Shown here: positions 12,375 to 25,381 of the stretch, piece after piece
How the letters are laid out: each line of letters opens with the position of its first letter
How positions within the stretch are numbered: the stretch's first letter is position 1
Source of the DNA: Myxocyprinus asiaticus
Lineage: Eukaryota > Chordata > Actinopteri > Cypriniformes > Catostomidae
NCBI RefSeq assembly: GCF_019703515.2
Contig: NC_059368.1
Location: 37,463,831-37,527,830 of the forward strand
Length of the DNA stretch: 64,000 nt
Direction of reading: 5' to 3'
Made by a program: the position numbers and the translations under genes
Notes under the pieces: model-generated
Told to the model about the DNA's origin: nothing
Databases searched by the model: none
Seen by the model: the letters and a program-made list of their open reading frames with translations, nothing else

Positions 12375-15300
12375 CAAATGCAAGTAAAAAAAAGTTCCCT
12401 ATCTGTCACTCACTCGAAGTTTTGTCGATGTAGTGACACTAGGGGTCACTCTTGGGAGCAAAATTGCAGAGTGGTATTTGCATGGCACTCCCCCGGACAT
12501 ACGGGTATAAAAGGAGCTGATATGCAACCACTCATTCAGATTTTCTCTTCGGAGCCGTACGGTCGATGTTTACTGAGCTGACTGTTCATTCACCTCTGCT
12601 GGATCTGACGGTGCATTTCAGAGGCTTCTCCCTCCTGTGCACTGGTGCACTGCAGAGAATGCCCCTGGGCGCTTCGGCAGAAATAAGAGAGTATATTTCT
12701 CTAAAAGAGTATATTTCTCTAAAAGAGCGGCACACATGGAACGTCTTTTTAAAGACACGTCTTTTTAAAGATGCCTTTCCGTTTGTGTGTTATTTCTGGT
12801 TGTGGTCATTATCTAAACACTTCTAATGGTCACGATCGCTGTCTTTCGTGTCTGGGCGCGACCGACGCGGAGACAGCGTTCGTGGATGGATCATGTACTC
12901 ATTGCGAGAACATGACCATGGCAACATTGTGGTCGTGGCTTGCTTTCGTAAGAAAGGCTCCCCGCCTTGGTCCTTCTACCTACGGGTATGAGATTTGGGG
13001 ACCCCAATGGGACCACCTCCACCGGGTATCCCCCCATGGACCTCCCATTCCCCAGTACGCTCGTCTGCCCCGATCAGGCTTCCGGATGAGTCTGCCGGCT
13101 CGTCTCATAGCGAGTTCGACCTCTTGTTCGGAGCCCGCAAAGTTGATGAGCTCTCGAGCACAGCATCTGAGAGCAGGCTCGTCCAGTCGGAAGCGGAAGC
13201 CTCAGCTGGGCTTTCCCCCTCGGGTACGGTCGCCCAGTCACAGGCTGACGTGGAAATAAAGGACATGCTTTCCCGGGCAGCCGCGAGCGTCGGGCTAGAG
13301 TGGAACCTTCTGCTCTCCCCTGAGCCCTCGCGGCTCGATGATTGGTTCCTGGGCTCGCGGCACCGCTCACAGCCACGTCCCGCTCCAGTTCCTTTCTTCC
13401 CGGAAGTGCACGAGGAGCTGACAAGGTCGTGGGAGGCACCTTTTACTGCCCGGTCCCGATCTTTCAGCTCCCCCACCCTCACTACCCTCGATGGTGGGGT
13501 GGCCAGGGACTATTCTGCGATTCCCCTGGTGGATAAGGCACTCGCGGTGCACCTATGCCCGCAGAGCGCCGCCACCTGGCGCAGACGCCCAAAGCTCCCG
13601 TCCAAGGCCTGTAGGTTTACGTCGTCCCTGATGGCCAAAGCCTACTGTGCCGCTGGACAAGCCGCATCCGCCCTGCACCCCATGGCTCTCCTGCAAGTCC
13701 ACCAAGCCAAGGCGCTAAAGGAACTGCACGAGGGAGTTCCACCCCGGGATTGATGCAGGAGCTGCGCTCGGTGACCGACTTCGCTCTCCGGGTGGGCGAT
13801 GTCCACCTTGGTGGTCCAGGAGCGCCACCTTTGGCTCAAACTGTTCCTTGCTGCCTCCATTTCCCAGGTTGGCCTATTCGGCGACAGCAGCAGATGGAGG
13901 CTATCCAGCACAGCCTTCCCCAGTGCGGCTCAAGTGCACCAGCTCCGCCACAGCCCGCCCCTTCAGCCCGGCCCCGGTTTGGAGCCCACCGCAGGAAGCA
14001 GACGCCACCCGTCTCATGGCCGCCAAGAACCTGTGAAAGCCTTTGAAGTGCCCCTGAGATGGGCGACCCAGGGACGATGAAACCCACTACTTTGGAGCTG
14101 GTAAACAGACCACTCCATCCCCCGGTGGAGGGCCGGGAGGAGAATCTTTTGTTGCCTTTTCATTTAATTTCGCTGCATGCCCAAGTGGCTGCGGTACCCA
14201 AGAGTTCAGCAAAAGAGCAGTTTTCTTGTTCCCTGGGTCACATACCCGGTGTGCATGGCCGTCATCACGACCACCGTCCACCATTCCATTTTGGCGGGTT
14301 TGGCGCTCCAGCGGCGGTCTCCCCACCCCTGCACGCCCAGCTGTGTCACAAATCTGCCCCCGATGTGACAGTCTCCACGGGTCACGAGAACAAGCCTCTT
14401 CCTCCCCCATCCCAGGCTGTTCCGAGGGTGGTCACAAGGAGCCAGGTAAGTGCTTCAATGTCCCTGAACTCAGCACGGCCACAACATGGCGTGGTGCCTC
14501 AGGCTCCGCCCCGCCGCGGGGCCCCACCCGCCGGTACGTCCGACGAGATTGTCCCCTTGGTCCCCCTCGTCCGGAGCTTGGACGCGTGGCTTGCGCTTTC
14601 CAATCCGTCGTGATGGCTGATCCAGACCGTCCGACTCGGCTATGCGATTAAGTTCGCCAGGCATCCATCCAGGTTCAGCGGTATCCACTTCACCTCAGTG
14701 AAGGGCGAGAACGCTGCTACCTTGCGCACGGAGATCGCTACCCTCCTATGGAAGGATGCGATAGAGCCTGTCCCTCCGATGAGATGAAGCATCCTCAGCG
14801 GTGGCCACTCCACTTGGGTTGATGCATATGAGACCGCTTCAGCACTGGCTTCAGACTCGATTCCCGAGATGGGCATGGCGCTGCGGGACACATCGCATGG
14901 CCATCACGCAGATCTGTCACCGCCTCTTCAGCCCTTGGACTGACCTCACTTTTCTATGGGCAGGTGTTCCCCTAGAGCAGGTCTCCAGGCACGTCGTGGT
15001 TACGACAGATGCCTCCAAAATGGGCTGGGGCGCTGTATGCAACGGGCACGCAGTCGCCGGCTCATGGACGGGCCTGCGGCTGCATTGGCACATCAACTGC
15101 CTCGAGTTGCTGGCAATTCTGCTCGCCCTACGGAGGTTTTGGCCATTGATCCAGGTCAAGCATGTGTTCGTTCGGACAGACAACATGGCAACGGTAGCAT
15201 ATGTCAACCGTCAAGGCAGTATGTTTTGTATGTCATTGTATGTCACAACTCTGGAGTCAGCAGCACCTCAAGTCGCTACGAGCCACTCACATCCCAAGTT

Positions 15301-18300
15301 ACCCGTGCAGCGGACGTGCTGTCACGGCAGGTTACCCTCAGGGGAGAGTGGAGACTCCACCCTCAGGTGGTCCAGCTGATTTGGAGTCGATTCGGGCAGG
15401 CACAGGTAGACCTGTTCGCCTCACAAGAATCCTCCCACTGCCCACTCTGGTACGCCCTGACCGAGGCACCTCTCCGTATAGAAGAGCTGGCACACAGCTG
15501 GCCCCCTGGACTTCGCAAATATGCGTTTCCCCCAGTGAGCCTACTTGCACAGATGCTGTGCAATGTCAGGGAGGACAAGGAGCAGGTCATCCTGGTAGCA
15601 CCCTACTGGCCCACTCAGTCATGGTTCTCGGACCTCACGCTCCTTCCCAACACGAAGACCCCCAGAGATGCGCAGTCAGATTGGTGCTTTCCTTCCTGGG
15701 AAGGAAAACCTTGAAGGTGTATGTAGCCGCTATAGCGGCACACCACAACACAGTGGATGGTAAGTCCTTAGGGAAGCACGACCTGATCATCAGTTTCTTG
15801 AGAGGCGCCAGGAGGTTGAATCCCTTCAGACCGCGCCTCGTTCCCTCATGGGACCTCTCTGTAGTTCTTCAGGATCTACGGAGAGCCCCCTTTGAGCCCT
15901 TGCAGTCAGTTGAGCTTGAGGCACTCTCTTTGAAGACTGCCCTCCTGACTGCGCTCACTTCCATCAAGAGGGTAGGAGACCTGCAAACGTTAGCTGTCAT
16001 CTTTTGGGCAGTCAACTTGTCCCCAAAGGGACATTCGACACTCATAACAGCGTTGGGGGAGGTTACGTGTCGGCCTGGTGTGCTGGCTACGAGGCACACA
16101 GTGGTCTACCCGTCACACACCGCCAATTCATGTAACACAGTTCAGCCAGTTGTGGCATTTCGTATAGGGACCCCTAGTGTCACTACAGCGACACAACATC
16201 GAGTGAGTGACAGATAGGGAACGTCTTGGTTACTTGCGTAACCTCCGTTCTCTGATGGAGGGAACGAGATGTTGTGTCCCTCCTGCCACAGCGCTGAACT
16301 ACCCGCTAAAATGGCCGGGACATTGTCTCAGCTCCTCAGCACAAAACCTGAATGAGTGGTTGCATACCAACTCCTTTTATACCCATATGTCCGGGGGAGT
16401 GATATGCAAATACCACTCAGCAATTTTCATTGGCCTTTTATCAAAGACCAGAGGTGTCTCAGGCTCCCAAGAGTGACCCCTAGTGTCACTACATCGACAC
16501 AACATCTCGTTCCCTCCATCAGGGAATGGAGGTTACGCAAGTAACCAGGACAATTTTGGCACATGTGTAAATTTATTAGGAAATGCAATACAATAGATGG
16601 TTTAATTTTAACTACCATATATGGATATTAATCTGACTAATGTAAGTGATACAAATCAAACTCATTCTACACCATCTACAAAAGAAAACATACATTTGCT
16701 TTTCTTCAGTGGAAAATTTACCATCATGAGTTTCTAGAACTCAGTCACGTATATGGAATATTTCTCGCAGTAGAGGACTAAAAATAATGCAGCATATTGG
16801 TAACAAGTATTTATGGACAGAACGTTTTGGAATTTGTTATTTTGGATCCTTAAAGTTACTAATACTGAGAGAATTTTTTTTTTTTTTTTAAGTGGCTTTG
16901 GCCATAAAAAATGCATTCTCTCTCAGAGAAAGGGCAGCAGTCTCTTTGATGACTTTGATTGTTCTGTGTGTCCACAGCTTTGCAGCCCACTGTGATAAAA
17001 GGGGTGATTTTCTGAGATGTATGTGCCAGGAAGGGTATGTTGGACACTACTGTGAGAGGTCAGTTTTCCACTCATATACAGCGCATAGTTTCTTTTTCAT
17101 GAGTGATAGACTGATAAGTTCATGGATGGTCTGTTTAGAAATGTTTTTTAGTGAATTTTGCATGAATATTGTGTAAAATAAGTGTTTATTCAAGCAATTT
17201 TGTGCACATACTGTATGTACTTTACATATCTCCATTATTCCGGCCACCCAGCTAGATACCGGTATCAGCATGGCCATTAAAAAACCCATATCTGCCTGCG
17301 ATTAGTTTCGTGATTTTATTTACATTGTTCCTTAATGTCATTGTTCCCTCTCTCACCACCAAGATGCGCTCCAGGTTACTATGGCAACCCCATGCAGTTG
17401 GGCGACTCCTGTAAAAAGTGTGATTGTAATGGTAACTCTGACCCCAACCTGATCTTCAACGAGTGCAACAATGTGACAGGCCATTGTTTGAACTGCTGGG
17501 GTAACACCGCCGGGGACAACTGTGAGCGATGTGCACAAGGTTTCTATGGTGACGCCATCAGTGCCAAAGACTGTCAGGGTAGGTGCCAGGAGTGTAGCAA
17601 TACATTGCTGACCATTTGATTACATAAGTATGGCACACTAAACACTAAACACACTAACAAAAATAGCTCAAATAAAGCCAAAGCAGGATCAAGCAAATTT
17701 TGAAAATGATGCTTGTTATTCAGGCTTTGCTGACTGTTATCACAAAACGTCTCGGTTACGAACGTAACCTTGGTTCCTGAAAGTGAACAAGACGTTGCTT
17801 AATGATGCAATTGGGACTATGTCAGTGGTCTCACGTAGTCTGAAGCCTGTATACAATCACGCCAATTTATTGACTGATGGTGCTTAAGCGACGCCCATAG
17901 GGAACCATGTCACAAGCTCTTTATAGGTGAGCGCTTGGCGCCAACTCGCCATTTTTTCTGCAAAAGGCACGAGCCTATATGCAGCAACTAGAGAGTATGG
18001 CCAGCCACGCAATGTCTCGTTCCCTCTCAGAGAACCAAGGTTACGTAACTGAGACGTTCCCTTTCAAAGGAATACGCAATTGACGCAATTGGGATGAATA
18101 CCATCCCTCTCTATGTGGACTGGGTTGCTTTTATCTCCCCCATCTCTCACTGTGAACATAGAAACCGTAATTAGTAGCAATTCATCTCAGGTGGAACTCC
18201 TTACCACTTTCTCTCCAGACGGGTGCTCGACCACGCCCTCACCTCTACATAAAATAACAAACAGCATTAATCGCTCTACTGCCTAGCACAAGGTTTTACG

Positions 18301-21300
18301 CAGCTCTAGTGATCTAAACCACACTTAACATTTTCTCCAGAAAACATAACATAATTTCACACTCACTTTAATTTATCAAATGCATCAAAGTACCGGAAAT
18401 TTGACCACAGGACAATCTTGGCATTCTCGTCTCCAGCACCAGGAAAAATTCCAAAATGAAAAGGAGAAAATATTTTTAATTCTAACCCAATTTTTAAAGT
18501 TAACAAAAATATTATTTCTTCATAATCACATTACCAAAATCCATGTAGCACTCTCCAAACCTAAACTGGCCCAACTGACAATCAGTTATCATTAAATTAT
18601 TAAATTACCAATTGGTAAACAGGCCCACCCAAATATTTCAAACCAACACCAACACAATACCTCTCACATATTGTGTTGCAAAAAATATTCCTAAGGGCAT
18701 TACTGACCTGATCCCAGCTACAATCTCAGATGATGAGCCCCCATATGTTACAAACCACCTGGCTCAAGGCAGAGTAACATGAAGGGGAGGCCACACATGG
18801 ATACAATTTAACAAAAATATAAAGGCTTATTAGTTAAAAAAATAAATAAAAATAACATAAATCCAAAAGAACAATAAATCCAAAAGTGTTGGTGAGGGGA
18901 GGCAAAAACCCTGAGGAGAAGGGTCTTTTATATAAGCCTCTAAATCCAGGACTCATCAGGAGACACGTTGCACTTGTCCTCCACCCCTGGAAAAGAGACA
19001 ATGCCCTCTGGTGGACAAAACAGCACTAAACCATATATATAAACCATCATTCAAAAGAGGGCCCAGTTCAGTGGCCAAACCCACTATTTCCATAACTCGG
19101 GCCGGGGGTGCCAAATGCTGCCCCATGCCTGAGACAACATGTTCATTCTGACTGGAATCTCCCAAGGCATTCTCTCCAGGAGAGAGACCGGAGTCAAAAG
19201 CCACACTTGAGATGGCCAATACGGCGCCACTAACAGAAGGCGAACATGATCCTCCTGAATACTCTGCACAATCGAGTGCAGTAGGTTGATCAGTGGAAAC
19301 ATGTAAAGATGCGCTATCGGCCACTGATGCACCAGCGCATCAATGCCCAGCGGTGCCGTGGGCGAGAGAGAAAACCAGAGGTGACAGTGTGACATCTCGC
19401 TCGATGCGAACAGATCCACCTCTGCTCTACTGAATCTGAGGATGTAATGCCCATTCTCTGATCGGATGAGAACATGACTGCCCCGAAATTCCAGATGGAA
19501 GAACCTTAATGCCAACAGCACCGCTAACATCTTGCCAATTCAGCCACTGACCTGTCCATACTCCCTGAATTGGAAGTTTTTTTATACACAGAGGAGGTGT
19601 CTGTCATTATCAATTTGCGACAACACACCTGTTCCAATGGAACGGCCATCCACAGAGAGCGGATCCGTTTCCATGGTACCAGATCTTGGTAGAACCCACG
19701 CGTCACTCTGATGGGATGGGATGAAACACATGCTTCAGTGGTTGAAGTTCCTTTATGGAGTTCATCCAGCATCGAAAAGGTCTCACATGCAGCATGCCCA
19801 GGGAAATGACAGCGAATGCTGCGATCATAAACCCCAACATCATGTGAAATGTTCTCGCAGGGAGAACATGTCCCACTTGAACATTGCTAGACACTGGCGG
19901 AATGACAGAACACGAGCTGGATAGGCGCGCCTGCATTGTTCCAGAGTCTTAGCTCCATCCCTAGAAACAGAGTCTGTTGCCTCGGCAAGAAGATACACTT
20001 GTCTAGGTTGACTCGCAGCCCTAGACTGCTTAAGTGACTGAGAATGACATCTTGATGTCGGGCAGCCGAACTCTAAGTGAGCTAACACCAACCAATCATC
20101 GAGATAACTCAAAATGCGGATGCCCTAAAGTCTCAAAGGCATCAGTGCTGCATTCATGCATTTTGTGAACGTACAAGGTGCTAACAGAAGTCCAAAAAGA
20201 GGGAAGCAAAATTTAAGAGCTTTGCCCCCAGAAGTGAACCTGATAAAATGCTGCCTTGCTGCCTTGGCATAATTTGAATGTGGAAATAAGCATCCCTCAA
20301 ATCTATTGTCACAAACCAGTTCCCCGGCTGCACTTGTGACATTATGCTGTAAAAACCGCATTCTCTCTAGTTCAGATTACCCAATTTGGAATGCCTTGTA
20401 TCTGCTGCCAAGCCGTCAGATGGGCAGACAGAGGAATTAATGCATGATTCTCTATTGCAGCGCAACAAGTAACCACTAGATGGCGCTCTTGGCTTAGTTT
20501 TGGCGGCTGCCTTGCAATCAGCGAAGCCCAAGGGAAGCCCTAGCGCCTCCAGCACTGTGGCTGATTGAATGGGGTTTAACAGTTTTACAAGTGTGATTTG
20601 TGAACACTTGTGCTTATTGTACATCGAATTCTGTTATGCCTGTCCCGAGACCCTTGGCCATGGGGACAGAGGTTGAATTTGAACTGGGATTTATAAAAAC
20701 GGGTCATTCTAAATGTATTTACAGCAGAGGAAGCAAGATAAACCATCTTTCCTAGCATTAGAATGGGGAAGAATATGCAAACATGGGAGGAATTGGAAGT
20801 AAGCAGGTTTGCCACAGTGGTCCCAGCATTTATTATGGGGGGAAGAGCATGTGAAATTTATGAGAGAGTGATTCGTGATCGCTTGTGCTTATTATACATC
20901 GAATTCAGTTATGCCTGTCTCGAGACCCTTGGTCATGGGGACAGAGGCCAAATTCGATCAGGTAAGTATAAAAAAGGGTCACTCTGAATATATTTACAGC
21001 AGAGAATGCCAGATAACCCATCTTCCCTAGCATTAGAATACTGAAGAATGTGTGAACATAGGGAAGAAATTAACAGAGGCTAGATTCAGAATGAGAGGTT
21101 GTTGTTTTTTTAATAGGCGAATATGGCCTCCATAGAAGAATTTTGATACCAATTTGCCTACATATTAAATTATGACCCAATGGTTTCTTAAGCAGACACT
21201 TCCATACATAAATTATGACGTGTTAAGTCCTCCATACACAAATCAAGACCTACTCGATCACCCATACACACCAAATCTCGTGTCTGATGTGTAAAAAATG

Positions 21301-24300
21301 GCAGACTCACACGAGGAGAAGAGCTTGACCGATGGAGAACTCAAACCACAACTCCTTAACAAAAGAAATACTGCAAATCAGTGAGTGTAGAACTAACACA
21401 TCTTAAAAGGAGCAAGGTGCGCAAAGTTCGTGCCACCATTGAACAGGGACAGAGATAGCATTTGCGTCTTGTGACAAGGAGGAGGGCGTGGCCGGGCTGT
21501 GAGGATGGACACCTGGCTCTGAATTATCCCAATCAGCCGGGAAAGGGATAAAGAGGAGCTGGAGATGCCAATTCGAGAAAGAGAGAGAGTTGCACACAGC
21601 TCGCAGACGTGTGCATTCTGTGTTGGGCCGGGAAGGTCATCAGTGTGAGCATCACACGGAGCTGTGTGTGTGTGTGTGCGCTGCCGTTATTGTGCTGAAA
21701 AGCATTTATTATGTTGTGTCTGTGTTTATTTAAAGTCTTTTGTGAACCGTTCACCCAGCCCCCGCTTCCTCCTCCTTAGGGAAGGCAGAGATCTGCCACA
21801 CGTCTCTTCTCCTGTCAAAGAAAATATGGCCACGCAACCATTTGAGTTTCACAGCCTTGCCATCTGCTGATGGGACCTAGGGAGAACAGCGTGTCAGTTC
21901 ACAATTACTGTATTGGAAAAAAATGCTCATTTTTGAGTCTCTTAAGTCCCCGGGCCTGAGCACCGGTCATGCGGGAGCTCGCCTGCTACGCAACAGCGCT
22001 CCAAACACTTGAGAGGAAGTGCCTCATTCACATTTTTGTGCGACACAATAGAAGAAATTAGGTATTTTTTGCCTACCTTTTCTATCATTCTCACGATGAA
22101 ACACCTCCAAACCAGTGTTTTCTGATGGAAAACGGCCTGCGTGACGCGTAACGATGCCGAACTTGGCCTCACGCCAGATCAAGGAGCATGTCTCTATGGT
22201 GAGAATGGTGCATCCATCCGGAGGAAAAGAGAAACACAACAAAAAGTCTGGTACCCATCCTCAGTCCTTCTTCTTAGGACAAGAGCCGGAGCCTCAAGGC
22301 TCACATGGCTCATTTCAGAGACCACATGGTTTGACAGAGCCTCGATGAAGCGCCATCGGGCCTGTTTCACAATGCGGTTGAATCCCCACACAAACTGCTC
22401 ATTTCCAATGATGTCCTCACGTGTTGTCACTCAAAAGGGAGAGCATAGTCCTCGGTTTGGCGTGAGTCGCTAGTAACCAATACGGGCTTAGACAAATTTG
22501 TGCACTGAAGTAAGAAAATCTGGTGAGATGGCACCAAGTGCTCGCCTATATAGAGCCCGTGACATGGCTCCCTATGGGTGTCGCTTAAGCTGCATCAGCC
22601 AATAAATTAGCGTGATTGTATTCAAACCATGTGAGACTACTGACTTAATCCCAATTGCGTCATTACACAAACATCGAAGTTTTCTTCAAAAGAGAACACA
22701 GTGTACCCACCAAGATGAACTGCATTCCTGTCAACACATCGTTCAGTGCAACAACCTTGCTGCAGCTGCATGTTTAGTACAACCTGATGTTAAATGATAT
22801 TTTTGACGTGAGTAAAATCAGTTAATTTAGATGTTACCACATGAAGAAAATTTTTAGGTAAAAATGTTATTCTGTGTTGACCAATTCTTCTTTAAATGTG
22901 CTTAATCTCTATGAACTGTAAATCCAAAATATTATTTTACATTATTAATATTATTTTACGAAAGTATTTTTTTTTAAGTTGACATGAAAACAATCTTAAC
23001 CTAAAAATGTACTTCATGTGGTAACATCTAAAATAACTCATGTAATGGTTTAGATCAGGTATCTCCTTAAGGTAACAATTGCAGGTTGCCACTTTTTACA
23101 GTGTGTATAAGGCACTGGCAAACTCTCTAACTGTACGATTGTTCAACTCATACTGTATAATCAGTCATTAATTGAGGATGTTCCTTGGACTACATTTTTT
23201 ATTCAAGTGTTTCAGCTTACACATGAATTTTATGCAATATTTGTCGCCAATGTGCGTTTACAAAATTAACAAATGTTTGAGAAATTGCATGTATGTAAGC
23301 AATACACTGTTACACACAAACAGAGCAATGTTGAAAGCGACACATGGTAATAGAGTTCACACTTTTTGAGGTAGTCAACCTACAAATGGCTTACTTTTAT
23401 TTGTCTCTGCATTAACCTTGTATAGGAAACATTTACAGTACCAGTAAATGTCTTGTGGTGCATTCATGAACTTCAGTTAATTCAAAAATTTTAGAAAATC
23501 TTTAGAATTTTAATGAAGATACCTTGTAGAAATAGAAATAGCTGAAGTGCATTTCAGTTAAAGATATTCCGGGTTCAATATAAGTTAAGCTCAATCGAAA
23601 GCATTTGTGGCATAATATTGATTGATAATGTATTTTGAGTTTCAAGTATAGCCACGAGACATAAATATGTGTTAGCATGATTTTAGTGTGATAAAATCAC
23701 TTACTAACCTTTTCTGTGTAATGTTATAGCCAATTTTACTACTTCGTTGCCATGACGATGTAATGTCAACACACCCTGGAACCCTAAAATGATTGTAAAA
23801 ATTACAATTTAAACAACTTTACAGCTCAAATAATACATGAGTTTTAACAAAAGAATGAATGTAAGTGCTTTTATAAAATTATAAGCTTCACATTTCTGCC
23901 TTTAAACCCTCCAAAAATTGGCCACATTCACTCCCATTGCAAGTGCCTCACTGGAACCTCCATTTTAGCTTTTTTAAAGAAAAGGAGGGACGAGCCGAAA
24001 TTATTTTTTTGTGGTAATCAACATTACACCACAGATGCTATTGACTTAATTTGTATTGAACACGGAATATTCCTTTTAAGAGTTTTTTTGATCAGAGGGT
24101 TTTATGAAAGTTTCTCTTTCTCTGTTTCAGAGTGTATGTGTGATAAGTGTGGTACTGCATCATGTGATGACAGGACAGGTGTGTGTCACTGTAAGCCTGG
24201 GGTCACAGGTCATCTGTGTGACAGGTGTGAGGTATGGACATGTGCAGTGTATCAGAGTATTACATAAACATCATGTCTGCTTGGCAGGTTTAAAATAAAC

Positions 24301-25304
24301 AATTAATTATTTCTTTGCATGTATATGGGTGTCATTTATGTCCAAGAAATGTATATTAATTGAAACAAAATAGAATTTCTTCTATTTGTCAGACAAAGGT
24401 CACATTAAAGCTTAGAAACTTCTTGGGTACTATTAACCATGCCTTCATTTATTTTTGCTACTTAAAAAAAATAAAATAAATAATAATAATAATAAGTTGG
24501 TACTTTTGCTATTTTATTTAGATTTTATCGTTTTACTCTTGTAACAGAATTTCAATCTTAAAATATATAAATCCATCATAATAATATACTGTGATAATCT
24601 AAAAATGAAAGTAAAATAAACAAACCAATGAAATATTCATTGTGTGAAAATTATTTACATACATTTTACACACATTTTGACCCTGTCTCTCAGTTGTGGT
24701 GTCATTTCCACCAAAACCTACACATTTGCCACTAATAAAGTATTTTAAAAAGTTTTTTTGGTAACACTATTTTAGGGATCAGAAATTAGACTGCATGTAA
24801 TTCATGACTCATAATTATACATGTAAGTGACTAGTTGTGGACTTGTTTGGCATTAAAAAGTATTTATTAAGCCTTTATTGGCTGATTTCTTATTCTTGCT
24901 TTATAGCCCCTCTATATTTGCTTTTGTCATAATGAATTTTTTAGCTAAAAACAAAACATATCAATAGCTAGTATGATGCAAAATACATCCTTTATAGGTT
25001 CTCAGTACTCTGTGTGAATGTGCGGCTTATAAGTATGACATTCATGTAGAATGCATATAGTAATTCAACAAAGCAGGGAAGGTTAGGGTTAGGTTTAGGT
25101 TTAGGGTTAGGGGTAGGGGTTGGTGTAGGGTGTTTGTGGAACTCTAAATAAACACAGTAAACATGCTGAAGTGATGCCCCTATACCAGGGGTTTTCAAAG
25201 TCTTGGACAGTAAGCCCCCCCCCCCTTTTATAAACATACAGTAATGTCATATAGGCCTTTACAATAGCAAAGTAAATAATAAATAACATAGCCTATGCTA
25301 AATG

Positions 25305-25381
<77 letters not shown>

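Larger units (their letters stand above)
12396..16555 (+). mobile_element. DIRS-like retrotransposon with both inverted termini, internally deleted
   Basis: The left terminus (about 12420-12545, with tagtgacactaggggtcact and gacatacgggtataaaagga) recurs in reverse complement at 16355-16505. Bases 16170-16218 are the reverse complement of the extreme left end (12396-12440), the internal complementary region typical of DIRS1-type elements. Inside, on the plus strand, lie a Cys-rich gag region, RNase H and a recombinase N-terminus. The RT core with its YLDD motif is missing and the recombinase lacks its C-terminal catalytic residues, so this copy is not autonomous. It sits in the sense orientation in a lama4 intron. 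Confidence 0.88.
17750..22700 (-). mobile_element. second DIRS-like element, older family, minus strand
   Basis: Inverted termini: 17796-17960 (aattgggactatgtcagtgg, gcttaagcgacgcccatagg) matches the reverse complement of 22525-22680. A short piece next to the left terminus (about 18045-18080) resembles the reverse complement of the right outer end, as an internal complementary region would. The interior carries minus-strand RT and RNase H remnants at 19084-20361. No recombinase is clear between 18080 and 18950, which looks like another repeat. Sequence differs from the 12.4-kb family, so this is a separate lineage. Confidence 0.75.

Noticed and set aside
12995..13753. 252-residue plus-strand frame as a possible host gene
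   Set aside because: Its position between a Cys-rich start, RNase H and DIRS termini, and its shift relative to neighbouring frames, mark it as a gag remnant.
13836..14688. Several minus-strand frames over 70 codons in GC-rich DNA
   Set aside because: They mirror the DIRS coding region and show no family resemblance; the high GC content keeps them open.
16892..17058. In-frame ATG upstream of LE exon 3 giving a hydrophobic, signal-peptide-like stretch (VSLMTLIVLCVHS) before the LE cysteines
   Set aside because: The hydrophobic stretch is the translated polypyrimidine tract of a good acceptor at 16978, and the exon joins in phase with upstream LE exons. No promoter evidence supports an alternative first exon.
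25081..25135. Possible interstitial telomere or chromosome fusion point
   Set aside because: Units are irregular, the tract is short and lies within a dispersed fold-back element.
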